Origin: Cliona cf. orientalis | Taxonomy: Eukaryota; Porifera; Demospongiae; Clionaida; Clionaidae | Length of the DNA: 64,000 bases | Direction: 5' to 3' | Assembly (NCBI GenBank): GCA_963930775.1 | Contig: OZ005699.1 | Span: 7,957,501-8,021,500 of the forward strand | In this document: positions 47,801-59,425 of the stretch, piece by piece | Position numbering within the stretch: the first letter of the stretch is position 1 | Layout of the letters: each line of letters opens with the position of its first letter | Notes under the pieces: generated by a model | The model's database searches: none | What the model saw: the letters and a program-made list of their open reading frames with translations, nothing else | What the model was told of the DNA's origin: nothing | Translations under genes and position numbers: made by a program

Positions 47801-50800
47801 TCACTTGTACATATTTTGCAAGTCGGTATAGAGGTTCTGAGCTAGCTCTAGTGGAGCTCCGATGACCTTTACCCTTTGGTCACAGCCCTTCAAGTCCTCC
47901 TCCTCCCAGGCAAAGAGCTCAAAGTCAGCTCGAGAGAGCATCTCCACCAACTGAGAGAAGGTTGGACGACGAGAGTTCTCTGGCTGCCTGTACATGCATG
48001 GCATTGTTATTACATAATGGATCATGTATGGTATTATTGTGTAGAGGATATGTAGTATTATGTGATTTGTGCATCTCCATATATGGAGTGTACTTATAAT
48101 ATTATGTAATGTGTATGATGCAATATGTATGATGTCATGCCATGTGCTCTGGAGCATCAGAAACTTATATAGCTAAAGAAGTGTGTGCTGAGAGTTAATC
48201 TATTAGCATCGTAGTCAACGGCACTGAAGACCGCGTAATACATGGTGGCAGCGGCGGGATCCACTATCATTTTGCCGTTAGACGTTGATAAACACTTTTC
48301 TCGCTGAATCTGAGTATGGCAAGTGCCACATACCAAGTTGTTCCTCCCCAGCCTTTCGATTTCAGCAGTCCTAACGAGTGGACACGATGGATTCGACGAT
48401 TCGAACGCTTTAGAGCAGCCTCTGGTCTCGAGGAAAAGGGAGAGGAGACTCAAGTGAACACACTCATCTACACTATGGGCGAGAAAGCCGATGACATATT
48501 TCACTCTTTTGATCTGTCAGATGAAGACAAGAAAAAGTACGAAACCGTCAAGAATAAATTCGATTCACACTTTGTCAAGAGAAAGAATATTATCTATGAG
48601 CGTGCCGTGTTTAATAGGCGCAAACAGGAAGAAGGTGAGAGTGTAGATACATTCATCACTACCTTGTATACTCTGTCAGAGCACTGCAATTACGGTGCCT
48701 TAAAGGAGGAGATGATTCGTGATCGTATCGTCGTTGGGTTACGTGACTCAAATCTTTCGCTCAAACTCCAGCTGGACGAGAAGCTGGATCTCCAGAAAGC
48801 TATCACCCAAGTTCGTGAGGCGGAGACGATAAAGCAGCAGCAGCCCACGTTAAGGGGGACACAAAAGGAGACCACAGCAAATGTGAGCAATCTCCATAAG
48901 AGGTCCACCAAGTCAAACAAGAAAGAGCAGGGACCCCATCACCGACAGGCACCAAAACAACCAGTCAACAAGACAGTATGTGGTCGATGTGGCAAATCAC
49001 CACCCCACGATCGTCAACACTGCCCGGCCAAAGACGCTACTTGTCGAGAATGCGGAAAGCGTGGACACTACAAATTAATGTGCAGATCTAAGAAAAAGGT
49101 CGGGGAGGTTTATCACGATTCAGCAAGCAACGATTACGAATGCGATGACTACGAGTATGATGACGTATTTCTCGGATCAGTGGAGACGGAACACGACAAC
49201 CCCTGGTTGATATCGCTACAGCTGGAGGGTAAGCCAGTTGAATTCCACATTGATACGGGTGCTGAAGTCAGTGTGATCCCAGAGCCTGTGCACAAGAAGA
49301 TAGGTAGTCCTCCACTCTCACCAGTCAAACAGACCTTGAGAGGACCAAGTAACGCAGTCCTGCCGGTAAAAGGGCTATTTTCTGCCATACTTAGCAGAGA
49401 CAGCCAACAGAGCAAGCAGGATATCTATGTGGCAGCAAAGCTCCATAAACCCCTCCTTGGACGACCCGCCATAGAAGCACTGGGTCTAGTACAACGAGTT
49501 CGAGGAGTACAAGCAAAGCAACTAAACCCAATTCAACAATTTCCAAATCTCTTCACGGGCCTTGGACAGCTGCAAGGCGAGTACACCATCAAGCTGCAGG
49601 AAGGAGCAAAACCGTATGCCCTCTCGACCTCACGACGCGTCCCAATTCCACTAATGAAATCTGTTAAGGCAGAGCTGGAGCGTATGGAGAAGCTCGGAGT
49701 TATTTCCAAAGTCAACCAACCGACTGATTGGTGCGCAGGAATGGTGGTCGTGCCGAAAGGCAATGGAAAGGTACGAATCTGTGTCGATCTTACTCGTTTA
49801 AATGATAGCGTTTGTAGGGAGAGACACCCCTTACCGGTTGTAGATCAAATCCTTGCCCAGCTGGCTGGTGCTAAAATATTTTCTAAATTAGATGCCAATT
49901 CAGGGTTTTGGCAAATACCCCTATCCCCCGAGTCAATCCCACTTACAACCTTCATCACACCATTTGGAAGATTTTGTTTTCACAGGTTGCCCTTTGGCAT
50001 AACATCCGCACCTGAGCATTTCCAACGCCGCATGTCTGAGCTTCTGGGCGACATCGAGGGAGTAGTCTGCATGATCGATGACGTGCTAGTGCATGGTACG
50101 ACTCCCAAAGAGCATGACGATCGCCTTTACCGAGTACTTTGCCGACTTCAGCAAGAAGGCTTGACGCTCAACAAGGAGAAATGTAAATTCTCCCAAAACA
50201 CAGTCTCATTCCTAGGCCAAGTGATTGACGAGTCTGGAGTCCGACCAGACCCCGAGAAAGTGAATGCGATCAGAAACATGCCAATTCCCAGCAACGTTGG
50301 AGAGGTACGCCGATTTCTCGGAACTGTAAACCAGATGAGCAAATTTGCTCCGAACCTTGCCGATGTCACGAAACCGATACGAGACCTGCTCGTGAAGGGT
50401 AACCAATGGGTGTGGGCCGAGCCACAACAAAGAGCTTTCAATCAGGTCAAGCAAATGCTGTCTACGAGTCCAATTCTCGCTTTATTCGATCCCCAGCTCG
50501 ACACAGTCGTATCTGCTGACGCTTCCTCATTTGGACTTGGAGCAGTCTTACTTCAGAGGCAGCCTGAGGGCCAGATGAAGCCTGTTGCCTATATTTCACG
50601 ATCAATGACCCCCACGGAGCAGAGGTACGCCCAAATTGAAAAGGAAGCCTTAGCGCTTACCTGGGCATGTGAACGTTTCTCTGATTACTTGATCGGTCTT
50701 GTATTTCACATCCAAACAGACCACAAACCACTAGTTCCGTTATTCAGCTCAAAGAGTCTTGAAGAGCTTCCACTTCGAGTTCAGCGATTTCGCTTACGCA

Positions 50801-53800
50801 TGTTACGTTACCAATTTACAATCTCACATATTCCGGGAAAGGAATTGGTCATAGCAGACATGCTTTCGAGAGCCCCAACCAATACTCCAACTGGTGCAGA
50901 TCACGTCCTCCACCAGGAAGCCAATATTTTCATTAACACCATGGTCCAGGGACTACCTGCTACTGACGAACAGTTGGAAGAAATCAAACGACAGCAGGAG
51001 GAAGATGTAGTGTGTAACCAAATCAAGCGTTATTGTCGAGAAGGATGGCCCGCAAAACAAGAAGTAGCAGGAGCCGTACAACCTTACTACTCTGTATCAG
51101 CAGAGATATCGATTGCAAATGGTCTACTCCTACGAGGGAGCAGAATCATCATTCCAGCATCAATGCGATTGAGCATGCTGGACAAAGTACACACAGGTCA
51201 CCAAGGAATCACAAAGTGCCGTGAGAGAGCCCGGCAGTCTATATGGTGGCCAGGATTGTCTCGACAACTGGATGAACTTGTTAAGAATTGCCCCGAATGT
51301 TCCAAAGTTCAAAAACAGAGAGCACAACCTTTGATCACATCCTCCTTTCCTGAGTTGCCTTGGCAAAAGGTGGCAACCGATCTGTTCGAGTGGAAACACC
51401 AAAACTACCTCCTCATTGTCGACTATTTTTCACGATACATCGAAATAGCACTATTAAAGGGAACGTCAGCTGATGAAGTTATCAGACACACGAAGAGCAC
51501 TTTTGCGAGACACGGAATCCCGGAGTTGGTGATATCAGATAATGGTCCACAATTCAGTGCAGAATCATATGCTCAGTTTGCAAAGGAGTACAACTTTAAA
51601 CATGTAACCAGCAGCCCTTACCATCCACAAGGGAATGGTGAAGCTGAGCGTGCAGTAGGTACAGTGAAAAACCTGCTGAAGAAAGAAAGATCCATATCTT
51701 GCACTTCTCTCATATCGATCGACTCCCTTACAGAATGGATATAGTCCATCGGAACTACTCATGAACCGAAAAGTACGAACAGTCGTTCCTATCACTCGAG
51801 AACAGCGGACCCCACAAGTCCCAGATATGGTAGCTCTAAAAACGAGAGAAAAACAACTCAAAGATGATCAAAAGAAACACTTCGACAGACACCACGGAGT
51901 CCGAGACCTAACCCAGTTGATGCCTGGAGATCTAGTATGGATGCCTGACCGTGAGACAGAAGCGGTGGTCGAAGAGGAAGTAGCACCACGCTCTTACAAT
52001 GTCTCTACTCCTGGAGGTACATTGCGCCGGAACAGGAGAAACCTCATACGAGTCCCAGAAGGTCCGGGCGATGGGGAACTGGAAACAAACGAAACAGAAC
52101 CAGACCAAAATAGTGGAAATCCACCAGTACGTCGAAGTAGTCGAGTGTCGCGCCCGCTAGAGCGCTTTGACCCAAGGTGGTCATAACTCTGAACAGTTTT
52201 GAACTCTTTGATTTCCCGGAAGGGGAGATGTAGTATTATGTGATTTGTGCATCTCCATATATGGAGTGTACTTATAATATTATGTAATGTGTATGATGCA
52301 ATATGTATGATGTCATGCCATGTGCTCTGGAGCATCAGAAACTTATATAGCTAAAGAAGTGTGTGCTGAGAGTTAATCTATTAGCATCGTAGTCAACGGC
52401 ACTGAAGACCGCGTAATACAGGATATATACATGATAAGTGTACCACTCTTTTTTTACATTCAAAGTATATAGCTACATATGACATTGTCAGTACTATTAG
52501 TTATCATGAGTTCAAGACATTGGTGTCTTCCCTTAGCATTAATTTTATAGCCCAAGATTAGCTCTGAAAGGGTTTTAGGATCTATACAGGTGCATGCAGA
52601 ATAATCTATATTCTCTCCATGACTTCATCTCACTTACCAACATTGTATCATGATCTTATAGAGTTCTTTTGTGAGACCAGGAGGTGGTGGGAGGCGGTAA
52701 CCTTGGTCCACCATCTTGATCACCTGTAGGAAAATGTTTGAATGTTTTAAGCCTGTACTAAATTATGTTCACTTATACCTCTGGATTAGTATAGCTTTCA
52801 AACGGTTTGTGTCCGAGACTCCATATCTCATACATGACACATCCAAAGCTCCACACATCACTGGCTGAGGAATACTTCTTGTAATGGATGGCCTATAATA
52901 TCGAGTCAGAATGGGGGAACGTAATAGCTATATTCATTAACTGAGTTATTGGAGAGTCTTGATTTCTAAAATCTCCCAATCTATAAACACTTATAATGAT
53001 TCCTACCTCAGGGGCTGTCCACTTGACTGGGATTTTCCCTCCATGTGAAATGTAGTAGCTCGCATCCGTCAAGTTTCGGGACATACCAAAATCACTGATC
53101 TGTATACAAAATTAGATAGTAATTCATAGAATATGCATGGTTATATATAATATATAACAAATGGATGGCTATGCAGTTACAATCCAAATTGAAAGTGAAC
53201 TGTTACATGTACATATAGCTAGGTCCATTCAATGCAAGAGTGTGCATGTACACGTGTTTATCTTGTGATCTTATGCCATGGTACCAAGCACTTCATTTCA
53301 CAAATGGGGGGTATATCAATCCTTTAAAAATATAGTACTAGGGTATTGGCCGTATACGCTGCATGTTCCAGGACAGATCCAAAACTTACAGTATCTATTT
53401 CAGACCATTATGGTATACAGAGTGATCAACGACAGCAACCATGTATAGCCAATTTGAACACTGTTGTATACACTTGTTGTGGTGATTTGTTGATGCCGAT
53501 CTCGTGACATTAATTTACTGTTTATAGGAATATTGTTTGATTTGAGGGAGAATTTTCATTGGGAATCACTAGACGAAAAGGAAATGTGTAGGACATGGCA
53601 AAATTTCTACACATTTCATTTATTTTTACAAAAATTCTGCCCTATCCTCTGCCAAACGTGTGTAGGAAAGGTCATGTGTTGGTAAACACGACAATGAGGA
53701 ATCTTAGTTTTGGTCCAGTGAATCTATAGTCAATAATAGTTCTGAATGTAGTGATGTTTGCCTTGATTTTTCGAGGTGGGGGGGGGGGGGGGGGGAATGG

Positions 53801-56800
53801 AGGAAGTACATGGTTGAAAATCATTGTGGCTAACCTTACATATGTGGTCTCCGGACACCAGAATGTTCCTGGCTGCCAGGTCTCTGTGGACAAAACCCTT
53901 CTTGGAGGAGAGATAGTCCATACCTGATGCAACTTGTTGACAAAACCTCAACAGCATATTTTGTTGATCCATACTTGATATTTGGGATTCACTGCATAGT
54001 GGTTGTTGTTGCTTTAGGAAACTCCTTAAATCACCTTTAGAGAGCAGTTCTAGCACAATCATTATCTGCATGATCATGATAAATGTGTGTATCATCATTA
54101 ATTTTCATAGTGTACACGTATTAAAACTGTGATCACATAGCAACCAAAGGCAAACTATCGGCCATGGGATTCTAGTGTATATATATATAGATGATCATAT
54201 AAATTATATAGGACATAGCCCAACAATGAAAGGGCATCATGGATAAAACAAATCAGCATGCGTGACCCGTGCAGTTACGATACATTCACAGAAAGGAAAC
54301 TATTGCAAATTTGTTTAGTACAGGCCAGGGAACATAGAGTGGGCTTAGTATACAAAACATACATACACAAATATGTACATACTCATGCATATATGCATGC
54401 TGCCTACACAGTGCACATAGTTGTGTTGTGTACAGGTACCGCACAGTAATGTAGGTATGGTGTACGGTATACTACTCTATTATTATTGTAATTAACCATG
54501 TGCACTATCCATGTCATTGTCTCATCCCCAAACCATCCTATAGTATAGACTTTCAATGCCCTACGGATGACTATAATAAGGATATTTTCTGTATAATACA
54601 CACAGCCACCTACCATGCATTCGTCATGACTGTTACAGATTATGAATTGTTTTGCATGACACTGAAACACCATTCCACAAATTTAAAGTTTAGGGACTTA
54701 ATTCAGTGTATAGTGATTTCTGCAACCTTGAGTTTAACTTGCATGCATAAAGAGCCTCCATGGCACCATTGTTATAGCAATGCTTACTGGTTCTCCTGTT
54801 GTGACCACACCCATCAGCTTGACGACATTGGGGTGTCTGAACTGTCCATTAATGGCCGCCTCCTGGAGGAACTTGACCTTCTCTTCCTCTGAGGCTCCAG
54901 GCTGGAGCTGCTTCACAGCTACATCCATCCCTCCCATTGGACTCTCCCACACACCTTTACTCACTCTACCAAATTCACCTGATCCCAATACACCTGTTAG
55001 CCTAATTAACATTTAAATAGAATGATGTAACAATTTATCTTTGGAACAAAGCAATAGTACAGCATAATATTCAAGCACCTTTGCCGAATAAGCAAGTATA
55101 CATAGCTATAGAGCCCTCATAAAACCTTGTGCACACTGTTAGTTTAATAATAACATCATGTATATTAATTTATTGAGGAGGTTTCACAGTCATTATGCCA
55201 CAAACTTACTTTATTTGATTAGGAGAAATCTCTCTATAACATTTCTTAGACGACAGTTGCTTGTAAATCTCATTGATACTATCAGCAGGTTCCCAGTAGG
55301 TGCTATCTGCATCATATTCATTGTTGTACTGTCTCTGTTCGCATACATGCATATACAGGTAATGCCATATAATATTATTATGCATAAAATTATAGCTACA
55401 AGGGCATAGACATATAATTCGGTTCAAAGTGGTGGTGCATGCATGGTCTTCAGGGGCTTTGTGATAACTGCACTCAAAGTGCGTGAAAAGTTTTTTATCC
55501 TATTAGTATTGTGTCCATGGTCCATATCCCATAACCATTAAATCAACAATTTCTAGCTATCATAATATTATTATACCATCCAGAGGTAGTCTGTAGTAGT
55601 GAAGCCTGAATATCAGTCCATAAGTGCTGGCTATAATTATTATTTTGCTGACTTATAATTCCATTCACGATGGAACTTGAATTTTTTGTATACATGTACA
55701 TGTAGCTAATTACATAATTTTTTTGTGACAGCCTGCCCTTGAACTAATTTTCATGATGTCTATTAAAGACTAAGATTATTGTATGGGCCCAAAACACTTA
55801 ATCTGTATGTACAGGTGTTCTGTATGAGGGAAATCATGATATTGTATTATTCAGGAAGCTCACATAATATTATAAGTCACGTATACGCAAACATGCACGC
55901 ATGCCCGCCTGCCATGGCTCTGTCTCACTTGTGCTATGGATTATTCAAGGATTAATTATCCATACAATGTCATGTAGCTAAGCATTGCCAAACATAATAA
56001 TTAATTTTTATTATTATAGTTAGCATGCTTGTACTACCCTGTGACTGATAGAGTAAATCTTATACTATAGCTAGTGGAACCTGTCTGTAAGCATATGTCA
56101 CCTATAGGCTGAAATTGATGGCTGCATTAATGAGGTGTTTATGTACGCTTTGCCACTTGATTGGAGATTGAACTATAAGTGGCTATATTAATTAAGGAGG
56201 TGCATGGCTATCATGCATGCACTATGGTAACTATATATATATACACGTTCGACCATATTACAACCTTTGACTTAAAAGTGCTCTCTTGTTCTCCCCCTGG
56301 CATTAGAGCGTGACTTTTCCCCATAGATTTTTCGCTTGGGAGGATCTTTCCTGATGATTCTTGATGGTTAATAATAATATGATCACCCTCCTTTATCTCA
56401 TCATAGTCTGGTCCTATTGCCTGTGTGTCATCTAAACCTCCATTCTCTATCCCTATTTATTATAAAACAGTGTAGCAGAGGGTAAATAAGAATGGTTGAT
56501 ATTGACGATTCAATGAACCTTGGCTGTTGTATTGTACAGGATTGGGACCGGTAGCACTACTGCCTTGGCCATAATTCTTTCTTCTCTTTCTTTGAATGTA
56601 AATCACCAAAATCACCAACAGAATGACAATCACCAACAAAATGATAACAATCAGAAATAGCACAGAACTTATTATAGCTGCTGCTAAATGCCTGGTTCCT
56701 GCATTATCATGCATGAATCACTATAATAATATTATATATTGTTATGGCTTGGTCAGTGATAATCAGTGTCTCTACATACGTATATACTATTGATGCCAGT

Positions 56801-57788
56801 ATCAGTTGAGTGTGATGTATTTGGAGTTGACAGAGATGAAGTGTAATAAGATGTGAACTGAGGTGTCGATCTTTCTGCAACTGAATTCGAACCATCTGTT
56901 TGTAAAATGAGGATTACATGTAGTTTAGTACAATGCAGTCTATAGTGCCCTCATAATAATAAAATTATTATTATCATCCCCAGACCTTCTCCAACTATGT
57001 GTAGGAAAGGACCTGGTTGTCTATATAGCTAAGTGGAAGCTATTATAATGTAGCTGCTATAATAATAATAAATAATTATTATTATAGTACTAGCCATGCA
57101 TGTATACCTAGGTTTGAATTTATCTTTGGTCTTATGAGTGGTTTTGTCATGGTTGTTTCGATTCTATCGTTGAGATCAAGAGTGGTGGTAGACTTATCAC
57201 GTTCAAAAGTGTAGCTTGTTACCCGAGATTTGATAGAATAGAGTTCAAAGTTGACATCATGTCTGTGAGGTAGCTCAATTCCAAGAATGTCCCCTGGTAG
57301 AACTTGCATAATATCATTTGGTTTGCATTCATATATACACACATCACGAAATATGTCTTTTAATGACATGCAGATAGCAGGTGACAATGAAATATTGTTG
57401 ACTCTGTGATAATGTTCAGTTATATCTTCAACTGGCCTCCAAATCTGTAGCTGCATGGGATTGGGACCTTCCTGTCTTTTCCCAACCACTGTCACTTTCT
57501 CTATAGTACCTCTGCAGGTGAAATTCATTTCAGGAATGAGCCAAATGGTATAATCAAACTTTTTGTCAATTCTGCCAACCATCTGGCCTTGATATCGATT
57601 ATCTCGTATGCGTGGGAAACCATTGAGGCACTGTAATTCTTAAATAAAAGCATGCATTAATGACCACATGAAACGCATGATCAGAACAGTTACTGTCTAG
57701 CTAGCTACTTGGAAATACCTTGCCCAGAGACCAAAACGTATACTGAAGAGAGAGAAATCAAACAGCAAAAGACGTAAGTGATGGCCAT
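47801..57788 (-). CDS. Receptor tyrosine kinase, gene 1
   Basis: Twelve exons: 57719-57788, 57108-57638, 56788-56895, 56519-56698, 56265-56452, 55210-55334, 54788-55001, 53835-54065, 53007-53099, 52779-52892, 52638-52723, 47801-47987. They total 2127 nt, about 708 aa, in one frame. A signal peptide ([20 protein letters not shown]) leads into an ectodomain I do not recognise, a Ser/Thr-rich stalk and one membrane segment ([18 protein letters not shown]). The juxtamembrane part has DYDEIKEG and DSTYWEP tyrosines. The kinase is complete: [42 protein letters not shown]. It should phosphorylate tyrosine on itself and on targets at the plasma membrane. A retrotransposon sits in its last intron. The ligand is unknown. 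Confidence 0.88.
48051..48242 (+). repeat. 5' LTR
   Basis: 192 bases preceded by GGATA. It is followed by TGGTGGCAGCGGCGGGATCC, which would be the primer-binding site; the tRNA is not identified. Confidence 0.95.
48316..51744 (+). CDS. Gag-pol polyprotein of the retrotransposon
   Basis: One frame of 1142 codons. Capsid-like region at 1-200, two zinc knuckles (about 221-255), aspartic protease with DTGA (about 313), reverse transcriptase with an IDDV active site (about 587), RNase H (SADASS, about 732), HHCC zinc-binding integrase region (about 960-995) and a D,D,E integrase core (about 1021, 1074, 1110). The frame then reaches a stop at 51744, short of the integrase C-terminus, which continues in another frame. 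Gag and pol are fused without a frame shift between them. Confidence 0.93.
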   Translation: MASATYQVVPPQPFDFSSPNEWTRWIRRFERFRAASGLEEKGEETQVNTLIYTMGEKADDIFHSFDLSDEDKKKYETVKNKFDSHFVKRKNIIYERAVFNRRKQEEGESVDTFITTLYTLSEHCNYGALKEEMIRDRIVVGLRDSNLSLKLQLDEKLDLQKAITQVREAETIKQQQPTLRGTQKETTANVSNLHKRSTKSNKKEQGPHHRQAPKQPVNKTVCGRCGKSPPHDRQHCPAKDATCRECGKRGHYKLMCRSKKKVGEVYHDSASNDYECDDYEYDDVFLGSVETEHDNPWLISLQLEGKPVEFHIDTGAEVSVIPEPVHKKIGSPPLSPVKQTLRGPSNAVLPVKGLFSAILSRDSQQSKQDIYVAAKLHKPLLGRPAIEALGLVQRVRGVQAKQLNPIQQFPNLFTGLGQLQGEYTIKLQEGAKPYALSTSRRVPIPLMKSVKAELERMEKLGVISKVNQPTDWCAGMVVVPKGNGKVRICVDLTRLNDSVCRERHPLPVVDQILAQLAGAKIFSKLDANSGFWQIPLSPESIPLTTFITPFGRFCFHRLPFGITSAPEHFQRRMSELLGDIEGVVCMIDDVLVHGTTPKEHDDRLYRVLCRLQQEGLTLNKEKCKFSQNTVSFLGQVIDESGVRPDPEKVNAIRNMPIPSNVGEVRRFLGTVNQMSKFAPNLADVTKPIRDLLVKGNQWVWAEPQQRAFNQVKQMLSTSPILALFDPQLDTVVSADASSFGLGAVLLQRQPEGQMKPVAYISRSMTPTEQRYAQIEKEALALTWACERFSDYLIGLVFHIQTDHKPLVPLFSSKSLEELPLRVQRFRLRMLRYQFTISHIPGKELVIADMLSRAPTNTPTGADHVLHQEANIFINTMVQGLPATDEQLEEIKRQQEEDVVCNQIKRYCREGWPAKQEVAGAVQPYYSVSAEISIANGLLLRGSRIIIPASMRLSMLDKVHTGHQGITKCRERARQSIWWPGLSRQLDELVKNCPECSKVQKQRAQPLITSSFPELPWQKVATDLFEWKHQNYLLIVDYFSRYIEIALLKGTSADEVIRHTKSTFARHGIPELVISDNGPQFSAESYAQFAKEYNFKHVTSSPYHPQGNGEAERAVGTVKNLLKKERSISCTSLISIDSLTEWI
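51761..52186 (+). pseudogene. Integrase C-terminal part in a shifted frame
   Basis: Carries the C-terminal integrase region ([10 protein letters not shown], then a basic RRNRRNL stretch) in a frame different from the main polyprotein. The switch point is near 51690, in an AAAG repeat, so a one- or two-base indel or a sequencing error is likely. Ends at 52186, just before the 3' LTR. Confidence 0.8.
52229..52420 (+). repeat. 3' LTR
   Basis: 192 bases with no difference found by eye from the 5' LTR, followed by GGATA. Confidence 0.95.
53573..53695. repeat. Interspersed repeat shared by the two kinase genes
   Basis: Contains AAATTCTGCCCTATCCTCTG and GTGTAGGAAAGGTCATGT. The same block in reverse orientation lies at about 60355-60475, in a different intron of gene 2. 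A poly-G run (near 53779-53796) lies next to it. Confidence 0.55.
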
Positions 57789-59425
57789 GATATTGCAAAT
57801 ATTGCCGCCTGTATATAGATAATTATTCCTGAATGTCGAGTCTACATAAATAATCAGTGCATAATAATGGCTATAAATCTCACTAGTACAACTTGTAAAA
57901 CGACCCCTACCAAGTGGAGATGAGCTGGACTGTATAGGGGCGGGGCTCGTACATCATGTTTCTATATAGCTCCCTAGGGCCTATCCACGCAAATTTGACA
58001 GTGTACTTGTTCTTGTGCTATTGAAATTCTATACTTGTGTGTATTAAAGAAATGAGACAGTTGAGAAGTGGAGTTCAGTTTTCTGCTGTAGCTTAGTAAT
58101 ACACAATCATTTATATTCACTGATAATTATTATTATTGTACAAGTATAACTTGATGGTGGGAGCAACTGAATTCACCCACCTTCAAGTGTCATTCTTGGT
58201 TTCTTCATCTTGACAATGATTTTGCCAGCCACTACTATCACAGAATATCAATTAACTATTAGGGACTTGTACTCCTACATGATTACTGAACCAGACATCA
58301 AATCCTATAATATGGTGTTTATATATGTAGCTAGCTATGTTTGCTTGTAGCATAGGCCAGGCTGGCATGGAATATTAAATAACATAGTTACTATAATAAT
58401 TATCGTCTGCATGTGTGCAGAATATATACTCAGGTAGACAGAGTACACATCCATGAGACCAGAGATAGCTACTATGGCAGCTAGCTGGAGACAATTACCC
58501 ATCTTTGGCTATCAAAGGACACCATGACAGTGTAATGTTATGATCGATGTCATGGTAGTACCGGGCAGCCAAATTAAACCATCAATTTGCATGCATATTA
58601 ATTTTGTACAGTTGTACGGATGGTAGGCATAACCATTGATGACACAAGGACAGCTCAACTCAGGAGCATCTCTGCATCCACCTTAAAAGTGAACCCAACA
58701 TCGATATCACCTCTCGCTACGTTTAGCCTCTCTGACCCATCACAACCTGAGACGATCAATTGGAAGAATTTTTGCGTACAGGCCAAGCTTTGCCGATAAT
58801 CATGGAAGCAACATTGCATGGAGTGTTCCTCTTTGGCTTACGTGCAGTCTTCCCCTGCATAGGAGGTGTGGTAAATTATTTCAATCCCATGCAGCATCTT
58901 TATATACAATAAATAAATGGTGGATTCCACTGGTGGCCATGATTGTAGTACTTTCTTTTCTTTTCCATATTCATGCTTTACAAAATCAATATTATCAGCA
59001 GTGCATGCGTCTAATTTTCGTTTCCGTGGCTGGTTCCATTTTTGTAGTTCAGATGTACATGACTTTGGTGAGCGTAATATCTTAATTCTGCAAAATTTCT
59101 TGAGTGCATAACATAGTGCACAAATATGTTTGCACCTACCAGTGGGACCAACACCAGCCGGGCACTCACAATTATAGTATGTATGACGTCTGTACCTAGA
59201 GCTAAATGATAGTTTGCATTATATAATAGGTTAAGTTCAGAGTTCATACCTATACACAATGTCATGTAGCTTAATTACTGTGTAATAGCTAAGGTCACAC
59301 AAATTAATTAATTAATTGTAATAATAATAACATTATTGTGTCATAAAAACCTTGACTTATAGTACGTTATAGCTACAGTACTGTTATATGTTGACTGAAA
59401 AGCATTAGTATCGTGTTACAGTTGT
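57789..59425. other. Spacer between the kinase genes
   Basis: Holds the 5' flank of kinase gene 1 (GGGGCGGGGC near 57941-57950 may be promoter sequence) and the 3' flank of gene 2. No coding sequence, RNA gene or clear element was found. Confidence 0.5.

Larger units (their letters stand above)
48046..52425 (+). mobile_element. Ty3/gypsy LTR retrotransposon
   Basis: Two LTRs of 192 bases (48051-48242, 52229-52420), starting TGTAGTATTATG and ending GCGTAATACA, look identical. Both are flanked by the 5-base duplication GGATA. A purine tract (AAGGGGAGA) precedes the 3' LTR. The coding order is capsid, protease, reverse transcriptase, RNase H, integrase, which is the Ty3/gypsy order. It is inserted in antisense in the last intron of kinase gene 1. 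Identical LTRs point to a young insertion, but the integrase frame is broken near 51690. Confidence 0.96.
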
